From Pararhodobacter oceanensis (GTDB lineage: Bacteria; Pseudomonadota; Alphaproteobacteria; Rhodobacterales; Rhodobacteraceae): a DNA stretch of 64,000 nucleotides. Made by a program: the position numbers and the translations under genes. The notes beneath the pieces were generated by a model. The model searched no databases. It was not told where the DNA came from and saw only the letters and a list, made by a program, of their open reading frames with translations. The stretch lies in contig NZ_QDKM01000003.1 in NCBI RefSeq assembly GCF_003076755.1, positions 1 through 64,000 of the forward strand, given 5' to 3'. Below, piece after piece: positions 27,620-36,149 of this stretch (positions are counted from its first letter, which is position 1; every line of letters starts with the position of its first letter).

Positions 27620-28495
27620 TTAGCCATTGTCCATGATCGTCTCGTAAAGATCATCGATCTCGGGTCCGGTTTTGTTCAGCGCGCGGTGCAGATAATAGGA
27701 CACCTGCGGCAATGACGGCAGGCCCAGTTTCGTATCAAGGATTTCGACATCCGAGCGAAAGGCGCTTTTGGTGCGGGCGGTGATCCCCAGTCCCGCCTCG
27801 ATGCCAAAGCGCACGCCCGACGGGGTGCGTGAGGTGAATTTCTCGAAATAGGTCCAGCCGTTCAGATCCAGCGCGGTCAGGGCGATGCGGCGGAACATGC
27901 TGGGCGCATCGGTCAGCACCAAGGGCAGCGGCTCGTTGGGATTGTGCTGCCAGTTCTTACCGGCGATCCAATGCACTGACATCAGACTGGCGCGCCGCCC
28001 CTCGCTGCCGCCCGAACGCCATGTGCTCAGCGTCAGATCCAGCGTGCCCTCTTCGAGCATCTTCATCAAAACGCCGCTGCGCTCGATCGCCAAAGCGATT
28101 CGCACACGTGGCCAGCGCAGGGAAAATGCCTTGAGGATGCGCGGCAAGACATCGTTGGCAATCTCCATCGGTGCGCCCAAGCGGATCACGCCGGTGTTGT
28201 GGCTGCTGCCCGAGGCTGACATCGCCTGATGGCACAGGGACAGGATTTCGTGGCTGTGGCGCAGCAGGGTTTTGCCCGCCTCGGTCAACTCGCGACGGCG
28301 CCCTTTGGTGACGAATAGCGGCGTGCCCAGGACCTGCTCAAGGTTCTTCATTTGCTGGGAAATTGCCGGTTGCGTGCGCTGGAGCTTGAGCGCGGCACCG
28401 CCAAAACTCCCCTCTTCGTCAATCGCGATCAGGGTGCGTAGCTGCGACAGTGATAGCGGCATATCGGGTTTCACGAAGCGCTCCCATTCGATCAC
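27620..28495 (-). CDS. LysR-type regulator of the TTT/lyase island
   Basis: A 291-residue LysR-type regulator with an N-terminal winged helix-turn-helix at about 14-72 (LSQLRTLIAIDEEGSFGGAA, then RTQPAISQQMKNLE) and an effector-binding domain. It is transcribed divergently from the tctC-tctB-tctA-lyase cluster that starts at 28589, which is the usual place for the regulator of a catabolic operon. Its ligand would be the transported substrate or a breakdown product. An in-frame second Met at residue 12 directly precedes the HTH and is an alternative start. Confidence 0.85.
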   Translation of the reverse strand: MIEWERFVKPDMPLSLSQLRTLIAIDEEGSFGGAALKLQRTQPAISQQMKNLEQVLGTPLFVTKGRRRELTEAGKTLLRHSHEILSLCHQAMSASGSSHNTGVIRLGAPMEIANDVLPRILKAFSLRWPRVRIALAIERSGVLMKMLEEGTLDLTLSTWRSGGSEGRRASLMSVHWIAGKNWQHNPNEPLPLVLTDAPSMFRRIALTALDLNGWTYFEKFTSRTPSGVRFGIEAGLGITARTKSAFRSDVEILDTKLGLPSLPQVSYYLHRALNKTGPEIDDLYETIMDNG

Positions 28496-28500
28496 ATTTT

Positions 28501-28578
28501 CTTATGAATAGTGAAAAATTATCGAAGTTACAAATGGATTGGCACACATTAAGTTCGCCAGATGAGTTTTTTCATAAG
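28501..28578. promoter_or_regulatory. Divergent promoter region with inverted repeat CTTATGAA / TTCATAAG
   Basis: CTTATGAA (28501-28508) and its exact reverse complement TTCATAAG (28571-28578) bracket the LysR-tctC intergenic space. The right copy merges with the AAGGGAG ribosome binding site of tctC. This could be a LysR-controlled operator pair or a fold in the mRNA leader. Confidence 0.35.
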
Positions 28579-28588
28579 GGAGTATGAG

Positions 28589-29539
28589 ATGAAGAACCTT
28601 GCACTTGTTGCTGCACTTGGTCTGAGCGCGCTGGCGATGCCGGCGCTGGCCGACGATTATCCGCAGCGCGATATTGATCTGGTTGTGCCCTTCGCCCCCG
28701 GCGGATCGGTTGACACGACCTCGCGTATTATCGCTGAAACCGCCAACTCGATCCTTGAGGGTGGCGAGCTGGTGGTGGTGAACCGTGGCGGCGGCGGCGG
28801 TATCGTCGGGCAGACCTCGGTGTCGATGGCCGCCCCTGATGGCTATTCGATCCTCGCGATGACCAGCTCGGTGGTGACCAACCCGCTGATGAAGGGCGCG
28901 ACCTATTCGATCGACGACTTCCGTCCGGTCGCCCTGTATAACCTCGATCCCGAAGTCATCGCCGTGCCGATGGATTCGCCCTTCGAGACCGCGCAGGACT
29001 TCATCGACGCCGCCACCGCAGAGCCGTTGAGCATCGTCGTCGCCGGTATCGGCACCTCGCACCACCTCTCGGGTCTGGCAATCGAGCGGGTCACCGATAT
29101 GACCTTCAACTACATCCCGACCAGCGGCTTTGGCGCGCAGGTTCAGGCGGTGGTTGGTGGCCATGCGGATGGCGCGCTCTGGCCGATGGGTGAGGCAATG
29201 GCCCAAGCCCAGGCTGGCGGCGTGCGTCTGCTGGCGATTGCGCAAGAAGAGCGCAACCCCGACTTCCCCGATGTCCCGACCTTCCAGGAAGCCGGCATCG
29301 ACATCCCGATCTTCGCCACTTTCCGCGGCTGGGCCGTGCCTGCTGGCACCCCTGATGATGTCGTCGCCACGCTGTCGAACCTGATGCAGTCGGTCTATGA
29401 AGACGAAGCCTACCGTGAGCGCATGACCAATGCTGGCTTTGTGCCGGTGTTCCGCGACGCGGATGCGTTCCAAGCGGTGATCAGCGACTACGCGACCCGC
29501 ACCGGCGCGATCATCGAAGAAGCCGGTCTCGGCCAGTAA
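28589..29539 (+). CDS. tctC: Tripartite tricarboxylate transporter solute-binding protein
   Basis: TctC-type periplasmic binding protein of 316 residues, the substrate-capturing part of a TTT secondary transporter. It has a signal peptide (hydrophobic 4-20, ALA-DD cleavage) and the family motif DLVVPFAPGGSVDTTSRI directly after it, which forms the carboxylate-binding loop. Family ligands are di- and tricarboxylates and related acids. The ATG at 28589 with AAGGGAG upstream begins the signal peptide cleanly. The two membrane subunits follow after a hairpin, the classical order tctCBA. Confidence 0.92.
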   Translation: MKNLALVAALGLSALAMPALADDYPQRDIDLVVPFAPGGSVDTTSRIIAETANSILEGGELVVVNRGGGGGIVGQTSVSMAAPDGYSILAMTSSVVTNPLMKGATYSIDDFRPVALYNLDPEVIAVPMDSPFETAQDFIDAATAEPLSIVVAGIGTSHHLSGLAIERVTDMTFNYIPTSGFGAQVQAVVGGHADGALWPMGEAMAQAQAGGVRLLAIAQEERNPDFPDVPTFQEAGIDIPIFATFRGWAVPAGTPDDVVATLSNLMQSVYEDEAYRERMTNAGFVPVFRDADAFQAVISDYATRTGAIIEEAGLGQ

Positions 29540-29546
29540 ACCCTAT

Positions 29547-29578
29547 GCCTGCCCGTCCTTTGTGGCGGGCAGGCTTTT
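29547..29578 (+). terminator. Hairpin after tctC, partial terminator
   Basis: A perfect 9-bp stem (GCCTGCCCG 29547-29555 with CGGGCAGGC 29566-29574) is followed by TTTT. Its place between tctC and tctB fits attenuation that keeps the binding protein more abundant than the membrane subunits. Confidence 0.75.
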
Positions 29579-29608
29579 GCTATTCCACCCGCCAAGGAGC
29601 AAAGACCA

Positions 29609-30073
29609 ATGTCCGCAAGATCGGGAACTCCATTCGTTCGGCCCCATAGCGATTTCTGGCTGGGGCTTGCATTGGTTATACTTGGTGGCATCGCCGCTTG
29701 GATGGCCAGCGGCTTTGACGCGATGTCGCGCAATTATCCCATCGCCCTATCTACGGCGGTGATCGTGCTCGGCGCCTTGCTGGTGGTCAAAAGCCGCCGC
29801 CCGAAAGCCGAGATCGCCAATTTCGCCATCGCCAGTCCGGTCGCGCTGATCGCCTCGCTGACGCTGATCGCATGGATCGTCGCGCTGACCTATGGGCTGG
29901 GCTACATCCTGCCGACCTTTGTGATGCAGGCCGTATTCATGACCGTCTGCGGTGTGCGCGGCTTTGGCAAGGTCGCGCTGATTGCCGCGATCATCACCGG
30001 TGTCAGCTATCTCGCGTTTATCGTCGGGCTGGGCGTGCGCCTGCCTACAACTATCGCACCCTGGCTTATGTGA
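29609..30073 (+). CDS. tctB: Tripartite tricarboxylate transporter small membrane subunit
   Basis: TctB-type protein of 154 residues with four hydrophobic helices at about 15-35, 42-62, 78-105 and 115-145. TctB is the poorly conserved small subunit that pairs with TctA in the inner membrane; identification rests on size, topology and position between tctC and tctA. CAAGGAGCAAAG lies upstream of the ATG. Confidence 0.88.
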   Translation: MSARSGTPFVRPHSDFWLGLALVILGGIAAWMASGFDAMSRNYPIALSTAVIVLGALLVVKSRRPKAEIANFAIASPVALIASLTLIAWIVALTYGLGYILPTFVMQAVFMTVCGVRGFGKVALIAAIITGVSYLAFIVGLGVRLPTTIAPWLM

Positions 30074-30082
30074 GTTACGAAT

Positions 30083-31612
30083 ATGGATGCAATCCTTCTA
30101 GGTTTTCAGACACTTGCGACACCGATGGTGTTGTTCATGCTGGTCACTGGCCTGTTCGCCGGCATGATCGTCGGCTCGATCCCCGGCATCAATGACAATA
30201 TCGCCTTCGCGGTGTTCATTCCGTTTTCCTTTGCCATGCCGCCGGATCAGGCGCTGGCGCTGATGGTCGGCGTCTATTGCGCGGCGGCCACCGGCGGCGC
30301 GATCCCCGCCATTGTGATCAAAGTGCCCGGCACTGCCTCATCGCTGCTGACCGCCGAAGACGGCAACGCCATGGCCCGCAAAGGCATGGCCGGTCGCGCG
30401 CTCTCAATCGCCATCACCTCCTCGGTGATCGGCGGCATCATCAGCTCGATTGTGCTGCTGTTCTTCGCCCCCTCGCTGGCCTCGGTGGCGCTGCGTTTTG
30501 GCTATGTCGAGAATTTCGCGCTGGCGATCCTCGGCCTGTCCAGCGTCGTCGGCCTGCTGCGCGGCAATGTGATCAAAGGCGCGATTGCGGCGATCATTGG
30601 CCTGACCGTGGCGACCATCGGCTTTAGCCCCGTCACCGGCTTTCCGCGCTATACGTTCGGCAATATCAACATGATCGAGGGCATCCCCTTTGTGCCGCTG
30701 CTCGTTGGCCTGTTCGGGGTCGCCGCGCTCTTGGATCTGATGGTCGATATTTTCCGCGACCGCAAAGACAACAAACCGCTGAGCAAACTGCCCGAGATCG
30801 GCTCGCTGTTGCTGCCGCGCGCGCTGATGCGCCGCCTCTGGCCGGTCTGGCTGAGCGGTGCCGCAATCGGCAATGTGATCGGTATGCTGCCCGGTGCGGG
30901 GATGCTGATGGCGATTTTCCTCGCCTATGACAACGCCGCCCGCCGCTTCCGCCGCCTATATGCCGGCAAACCCGGCGAGGAAGCCTGGGGCGAAGGCGTC
31001 CCCGAGGGTGTCGCCGCGCCGGAATCCGCCAACAACGCGGTGACCGCCTCCTCGATGGTGCCGCTGTTGTCGCTGGGCATCCCGGGCAACTCGACCTCGG
31101 CCCTATTCATCGGCGCACTGGCGCTGCACGGCATGGTGCCCGGCCCGCTGTTGTTCTCGCAACACGGCAATATCGCCTGGATGATTATCGTCGCTTTCCT
31201 CGTCGCCAACCTCCTAATGTGGCCGGTCGCCTTCTTGGTGATCCGCAGCGTCTCGAAGTCGATCTTCTCGATCCCCAAAGAGGTGCTGGTCGGGGTGATC
31301 GCGATGCTGTGCTTTATCGGCGCCTATTCGGACGGGGCCAATACCTTCAACATGTGGGTGGCGCTGGTCGCGGGTCTGGTGGCCTTTGTCATGCGGATGA
31401 CGAAAATCCCCTTGGGACCGGCGATCCTCGGTTTGGTGCTGGGGCCGCAACTGGAGTCCTCGCTGAACAACTCGCTGCTGATTTCGCGCGGTGACTGGCT
31501 GGTCTTTATCGACCCGATCAACCACCCGATCAGCGCCGGGATGATCTTTGTCTCGGCCCTCTTGTGGATCGTGCCGGTGGTGCTGAACTTCCTGCCGAAA
31601 AAAGCCGCCTGA
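30083..31612 (+). CDS. tctA: Tripartite tricarboxylate transporter large membrane subunit
   Basis: TctA-type permease of 509 residues with about eleven or twelve helices. The N-terminal half contains the family signature GMIVGSIPGINDNIAFAVF and the second half the related SANNAVTASSMVPLLSLGIPGN, the two Gly/Pro-rich loops that are thought to line the transport path. It begins 9 bp after the tctB stop. With TctC it imports a carboxylated substrate by a cation gradient; the neighbouring enzymes suggest that the substrate carries an amino- or thio-linked dicarboxylate. Confidence 0.93.
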   Translation: MDAILLGFQTLATPMVLFMLVTGLFAGMIVGSIPGINDNIAFAVFIPFSFAMPPDQALALMVGVYCAAATGGAIPAIVIKVPGTASSLLTAEDGNAMARKGMAGRALSIAITSSVIGGIISSIVLLFFAPSLASVALRFGYVENFALAILGLSSVVGLLRGNVIKGAIAAIIGLTVATIGFSPVTGFPRYTFGNINMIEGIPFVPLLVGLFGVAALLDLMVDIFRDRKDNKPLSKLPEIGSLLLPRALMRRLWPVWLSGAAIGNVIGMLPGAGMLMAIFLAYDNAARRFRRLYAGKPGEEAWGEGVPEGVAAPESANNAVTASSMVPLLSLGIPGNSTSALFIGALALHGMVPGPLLFSQHGNIAWMIIVAFLVANLLMWPVAFLVIRSVSKSIFSIPKEVLVGVIAMLCFIGAYSDGANTFNMWVALVAGLVAFVMRMTKIPLGPAILGLVLGPQLESSLNNSLLISRGDWLVFIDPINHPISAGMIFVSALLWIVPVVLNFLPKKAA

Positions 31613-31649
31613 CCCGATCGATCTTTCGCCCTTTAAGGAGGTGCATTTC

Positions 31650-32804
31650 ATGAAGCGTGAAACCAAACTCATGCATTACGGGCGCATGCCCACACCCGGC
31701 CCGGCCAATCCGCCGGTGATGCGGGCCTCGACGATCCTGCATGACACGGTGGCCTCGTATAAGGGCACCAAGCTGGCGCGCGAAAGCGACGACGCGGTGC
31801 TCTCTTACGGGCGGCGCGGCACCACCACCGCGCATGCGCTGGCCGCCGCGATCAGCGATCTGGAGGGCGGCGAGGCGTGTTTTCTGTTCCCCAGTGGCGT
31901 CGCGGCGGTGGCCGGTGCGCTCGCGCCTTTCCTTGGCGCCGGTGATCACCTGCTGGTCGTCGACACGATCTTTCCCGCCACCCGCACCTATTGCGACACG
32001 GTGCTGACGCGGCTTGGCGTGACGGTGGATTACTTCCCGTGGGACACCACCGATCTGGGCGCCTATGCCAAGCCCAACACCAAGGCGGTGATGGTCGAAT
32101 CCCCCGCCTCGCAGACCTATGAGGTGATGGACCTGCCCGCGCTCTGCGCCGATGCCCACGCGCGCGATCTGCTGGTCATTGCCGATAACACCTACGGTTC
32201 GGGCTGGCTCTATCGCCCGCTTGATCTGGGCTGCGATGTCTCGGTTGTGGCGGGCACCAAATATCTGGGCGGCCATGCCGATGTTATGATGGGCGCGGTT
32301 GCGGTCAAAGGCCGCGCCACCGCCGCCCTGCGCAAACACACCCATATGACCGGTCAGACCATCGGCCCCGATGACGCCTATAACTGCCTGCGCGGCATTC
32401 GCACGCTGGGTTTGCGGTTGGAACGCCATGAGGAAAACGGCCTCGCGCTGGCCAAATGGCTGGCGGATCGCCCCGAAGTTGCTTCGGTGGTGCATCCCGG
32501 CCTGCCCGGCCACGCCGGCGGCGAGATCTGGAAGCGCGACGCGATGGGCTGCAACGGCCTGTTCAGCGTGTTCTTCACCGAAGGGTTCGACGCCGAGGGC
32601 TTTGTTGACCGGCTGAGCCTCTTTGCCATCGGCAGTTCCTGGGGCGGCTATGAAAGCCTCGCGATGCCCTCGAACCCCGAGGCAGGGCGCCAGTTCCCCA
32701 ATACCACACGGAGCGGCCAGATGGTCCGTTTCCATGCCGGCCTAGAGCATATCGACGATCTGATCGCCGATATGCAGGCGTCTTTCGACGCCGCCACCGG
32801 CTGA
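31650..32804 (+). CDS. Cystathionine beta-lyase-like PLP enzyme
   Basis: A 384-residue fold-type I PLP enzyme of the Cys/Met metabolism family, closest to cystathionine beta-lyase (MetC). PLP-binding Lys is K204 in VAGTKYLGGHADVMMG. The substrate-side block SYGRRGTTTAHAL near residue 55 and the C-terminal IGSSWGGYESLAMP are MetC-like. These enzymes cleave C-S bonds of cystathionine-type compounds or, in relatives, catalyse gamma-replacement. The start at 31650 is supported by AAGGAGGT at 31635-31642. Its place between a TTT transporter and a C-N lyase suggests a catabolic, not biosynthetic, role, perhaps cleaving an imported thioether amino acid. Confidence 0.85.
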   Translation: MKRETKLMHYGRMPTPGPANPPVMRASTILHDTVASYKGTKLARESDDAVLSYGRRGTTTAHALAAAISDLEGGEACFLFPSGVAAVAGALAPFLGAGDHLLVVDTIFPATRTYCDTVLTRLGVTVDYFPWDTTDLGAYAKPNTKAVMVESPASQTYEVMDLPALCADAHARDLLVIADNTYGSGWLYRPLDLGCDVSVVAGTKYLGGHADVMMGAVAVKGRATAALRKHTHMTGQTIGPDDAYNCLRGIRTLGLRLERHEENGLALAKWLADRPEVASVVHPGLPGHAGGEIWKRDAMGCNGLFSVFFTEGFDAEGFVDRLSLFAIGSSWGGYESLAMPSNPEAGRQFPNTTRSGQMVRFHAGLEHIDDLIADMQASFDAATG

Positions 32805-32876
32805 GCTTCACCGCGCGCCGCACCGAATAGGCGCCGCGCGCCCCCAATTCACGCATAGTCAGAAAGAGACATCCCC

Positions 32877-34241
32877 ATGGGTACGAGCGTTTTTGATTCC
32901 ATTCTTTTGAAAAACTCCTGGTCGACCGAGGAAATGCGCAATGTGTTCAACGACGAGGCCCGCATCCAGCGCTGGCTCGACGTTGAGGCCGCACTCGCCC
33001 TCGTGCAGGCCGATCTGGGCATGATCCCCGCCGAAGCCGCCAAGGAAATCGCCGCCAAGTCGCAGTTCGACCAGATCGATATGGACTATGTCCTGCATCA
33101 TCTGGCGATCACCAAACACCCGCTGGTGCCAGTGGTGCGCGGGCTCGAGCACGCCTGCGAGGGCGACGCGGGCGAATACGTCCACTTTGGCGTCACCACG
33201 CAGGATATCATCGACACCGGCTTGATCCTGCAAATGAAGGACGCCACCGCGATCCTGCGCCGCGACCTTGAGGAAATGGCGGGCTACCTGCTCAACCTGA
33301 GCGTCGAGCACCGCAACACCCCGATGATGGGCCGCACCCTGTCGCTGCAGGCAATCCCGGTCACCTTCGGCTTCAAAACCGCGATCTGGCTGTCGGAAAT
33401 CGACCGTCACCTGCAGCGCCTCGACGAGATGGACGCCCGCGTGTTCGTCGGCTCGATCGTCGGCGCGGTCGGCACCAAAGCCTCGTTTGGCCCGAAAGCC
33501 GACGCGATGGAGAAAGCCGTGAACGAGCGCCTCGGCCTCGGCACGCCGAATATCTCGTGGCAGCCGGCACGTGACCGGATGTATGAATTCGGCGCGGTGA
33601 TGGGCGGCATCAACGCCACCCTGAACAAGATCGGCAACCAGCTGCTGCTGCTCACCCATAACGAATTTGACGAGATCGCCGAGCCCTTCGGTGAGGGTCA
33701 GGTCGGCTCCTCCACCATGCCGCACAAGCGCAATCCGGCGGTCACCGAGAATTCCGTCACGGTCAGCAACACGCTGAAATCCAACATCAATATGATGTCG
33801 GACATCACCAAACACGAGCACGAGCGCGACGGTGCGATCTGGAAGATGGAATGGAAGATCATTCCCGAAATCTGCCTGATGCTCTCGGTGGTCACCGCCA
33901 ATTTGAACTTTGTTCTGGGCGGGCTGGAAGTCAAGAAAACCAGCATGCTGGCCAATCTCGACCTGCTCAAAGGCTACGCACTGGCCGAGCGGGTGATGTT
34001 CGCACTGGCCGACAAGCTGGGCAAACAGACCGCACATGAAGAAGTCTATCACGCGGCGATGAAAGGCATCGAGGGTGGTATTACCTTCAAGGAGGCACTG
34101 GCCGCAAACAAAGCGATCAGCGGCGCCCTGACCGAGGCCGAGCTTGACACCCTGCTGGACGCGACCACCTATGTGGGCGACTCGCCCAATATCGTTGACC
34201 AGTTGGTCTCGGACGTCAAAGCCGGTGGCCGGATCGCCTAA
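32877..34241 (+). CDS. Fumarase/aspartase-superfamily C-N lyase
   Basis: A 454-residue member of the superfamily that holds adenylosuccinate lyase, argininosuccinate lyase, PcaB and aspartase. It has the conserved regions GEYVHFGVTTQDIIDTGL (about 99-116) and GSSTMPHKRNP with catalytic Ser at S278/S279. All family members eliminate fumarate or form a ring at a succinyl centre. It is not in a purine context, so housekeeping PurB is unlikely. Because an MmgE/PrpD gene follows and a TTT importer precedes, the best match is a stereoselective C-N lyase acting on iminodisuccinate-like compounds, releasing fumarate and an amino acid. This substrate is inference. Confidence 0.82.
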   Translation: MGTSVFDSILLKNSWSTEEMRNVFNDEARIQRWLDVEAALALVQADLGMIPAEAAKEIAAKSQFDQIDMDYVLHHLAITKHPLVPVVRGLEHACEGDAGEYVHFGVTTQDIIDTGLILQMKDATAILRRDLEEMAGYLLNLSVEHRNTPMMGRTLSLQAIPVTFGFKTAIWLSEIDRHLQRLDEMDARVFVGSIVGAVGTKASFGPKADAMEKAVNERLGLGTPNISWQPARDRMYEFGAVMGGINATLNKIGNQLLLLTHNEFDEIAEPFGEGQVGSSTMPHKRNPAVTENSVTVSNTLKSNINMMSDITKHEHERDGAIWKMEWKIIPEICLMLSVVTANLNFVLGGLEVKKTSMLANLDLLKGYALAERVMFALADKLGKQTAHEEVYHAAMKGIEGGITFKEALAANKAISGALTEAELDTLLDATTYVGDSPNIVDQLVSDVKAGGRIA

Positions 34242-34299
34242 CGCGGTCCTGCCCTGCTGATGGCACACCGCCTCTGTTGGTCTTGAAAAGGAAGATAAA

Positions 34300-35700
34300 A
34301 TGACCCAATCCGCAACCCATTCTGCCGTTTTGGCGTCCTTTGTTACCGCGCTCGAGTATGACGCGATTCCGGCCTCGACCATCACGCGGGCCAAGCAGTT
34401 GATCACCGACACCTTAGGTGTCGGCCTCTCGGGCAGCTTGCACCCGAACTTCAAAATCGCGCTGGCGGGGGTGCAAGCCATTCCCGGCAGCGCGGGCGAG
34501 CGTCCGGTGCTCGGCAGCACGGCAACGCTGGCAGCACCCTATGCGGCGCTGGTCAACGGCGTTGCCTGCCATGTGCTGGATTTCGACGACACCCACACCG
34601 CCTCGATCGTCCACGGCAGCGCCATCCTGACGCCCTTGGTTCTGGCCCTGGGCGAAGAGATCGGCGCCTCTGGCCGTGACATTCTCACCGCCTTTGTCGC
34701 CGGATGGGAAGTGGCGGCGCGGGTCGGCATTGCCTCGGGCAATTCGTTCCACAACCGCGGCTTCCATTCGACCGCCATCGCCGGCGCCTTCGGCGCCACC
34801 GCCGCCGCTGGCAAACTGCTGGGGCTAACGCCAGAGCAGATGCAACACGCTCTGGGCCTTTGCGGCTCGCAAGCCTCTGGTGTGACCGAATTCTTGGTGA
34901 ATTCCTCGTCGTCCAAGGGCTATCACGTCGGCTGGGCGGCGCAGAACGCGATCATCACCGCGCATCTGGCCCGCGCCGGAGCCACCGGCCCCGAGACGAT
35001 CTTTGAGGGTCGCAAGAGCGTCTTCAACACCCACGGATTGCCGGACCTTTCCGACCCTGCACTGGTTAGCGCCGATCTCGGCAGCCGCTGGGAGACCGAG
35101 AATGTTTCGATCAAACCCTACCCCTGCTGCCATTTCGCCCATGGCGCGGTGGACTGCGCGATTGAGCTGCGCGCAGACGGCATCAAGCCCGAAGACATCG
35201 CCAATATCCACGCGATCATCGACGAGGTCGCCGCCGGTTTCGTCTGCGATCCCATCGAGTCGAAATACACCCCCGCCAATGCTTACGGGGCGAAATTCAG
35301 CCTGCCCTATCTGGTCGCCTGCGGGTTGATCGACGGCAAGGTCGAGCAAGCCTCCTTCACCGCCGACCAGATCCAGCGCCCCGACCTCTTGGAACTGGCG
35401 CGCAAGACCACCTATGAGAACGCCGAAAAAGGCACCACCGGCTTCCCGAAATACTTCCCCGGCCATCTGCGGATCACCCTGACCGACGGGCAGGTGATCG
35501 AGAAACGCGTGGCGATCAACCGCGGCAACCCCGACGCGCCGCTGACCTCGGATGAGGTCGCGCAGAAGTTCAAAAGCTGCACCGCCAACCTGATGCCCGC
35601 CGCAACCGCCGACGCACTGGTGGGCGCGGTGATGTCCCTCGACAGCGACAACGGCCTCGCCGACCTCCAGCGCGAACTCGCCAGCGTCGCAACGCGGTAA
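34300..35700 (+). CDS. MmgE/PrpD-family protein, possible epimerase
   Basis: A 466-residue MmgE/PrpD-fold protein. Recognisable blocks are HVLDFDDTHTASIVHGSAI (about 89-107) and YPCCHFAHGAVDCAI (about 273-287). The family contains 2-methylcitrate dehydratase, cis-aconitate decarboxylase and iminodisuccinate epimerase. In Agrobacterium tumefaciens BY6 the epimerase works with a C-N lyase to consume all stereoisomers of iminodisuccinate; the same pair of families stands here side by side. No prpB or prpC gene is present, which argues against the methylcitrate cycle. GAAAAGGAAG precedes the ATG. A terminator closes the operon. Confidence 0.82.
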   Translation: MTQSATHSAVLASFVTALEYDAIPASTITRAKQLITDTLGVGLSGSLHPNFKIALAGVQAIPGSAGERPVLGSTATLAAPYAALVNGVACHVLDFDDTHTASIVHGSAILTPLVLALGEEIGASGRDILTAFVAGWEVAARVGIASGNSFHNRGFHSTAIAGAFGATAAAGKLLGLTPEQMQHALGLCGSQASGVTEFLVNSSSSKGYHVGWAAQNAIITAHLARAGATGPETIFEGRKSVFNTHGLPDLSDPALVSADLGSRWETENVSIKPYPCCHFAHGAVDCAIELRADGIKPEDIANIHAIIDEVAAGFVCDPIESKYTPANAYGAKFSLPYLVACGLIDGKVEQASFTADQIQRPDLLELARKTTYENAEKGTTGFPKYFPGHLRITLTDGQVIEKRVAINRGNPDAPLTSDEVAQKFKSCTANLMPAATADALVGAVMSLDSDNGLADLQRELASVATR

Positions 35701-35709
35701 AGACGCCAA

Positions 35710-35743
35710 AAGGGTCAATCCATCCGGGTTGGCCCTTGTTTTT
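35710..35743 (+). terminator. Rho-independent terminator of the TTT/lyase operon
   Basis: AAGGGTCAA (35710-35718) pairs with TTGGCCCTT (35729-35737) with one G-U pair, followed by GTTTTTA. It closes the rightward tctCBA-lyase-MmgE/PrpD operon. Confidence 0.8.
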
Positions 35744-35929
35744 ATGCCTGCACGGCAGCAACCACCACCAAAACCGCCCCGCGTCACACACTATGCGACT
35801 GCGCGCACCCCGCCCGCAAGCAACCCAAGCGAACGCCGGATTCGCGCGACAATCAGCAGCAGTGTATCAGAAAACCACGCGCGGCAGAGCGGGGCAATCC
35901 CAAGACTCTTTTGCTCAATGCCATGAAAG

Positions 35930-36019
35930 TGGCGGAGACGATGGGATTCGAACCCACGAGACCCTTCCGGGCCTACTCCCTTAGCAGGGGAGCGCCTTCG
36001 ACCACTCGGCCACGTCTCC
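35930..36019 (-). tRNA. tRNA-Ser (anticodon GCT)
   Basis: A 90-nt class II tRNA read leftwards. Acceptor stem GGAGACG pairs with CGTCTCC, discriminator is G and CCA is encoded. The anticodon arm CTCCC-CTGCTAA-GGGAG gives anticodon GCT (AGC/AGU codons), a long variable arm GTAGGCCCGGAAGGGTCTC follows, and the T loop is GGTTCGAATCC. It decodes serine AGY codons. It lies downstream of the LysR gene on the same strand. Confidence 0.97.
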
Positions 36020-36149
36020 GCTGACCCGTTTAGACAGGTAGCATCCGAGAAACAAGGCGAAAATTGTGCTTTTTTGGCCCTGCGCGACATATGTTTGATA
36101 TACATATGTCCGCCGCTCGCGCCACAAACGCCCTCGCTTGAATGGCCTC

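Noticed and set aside
32859-34520. 553-residue frame on the minus strand
   Set aside because: Shadow of the fumarase-superfamily lyase gene and the start of the MmgE/PrpD gene; His-rich composition typical of antisense reading in high-GC DNA.
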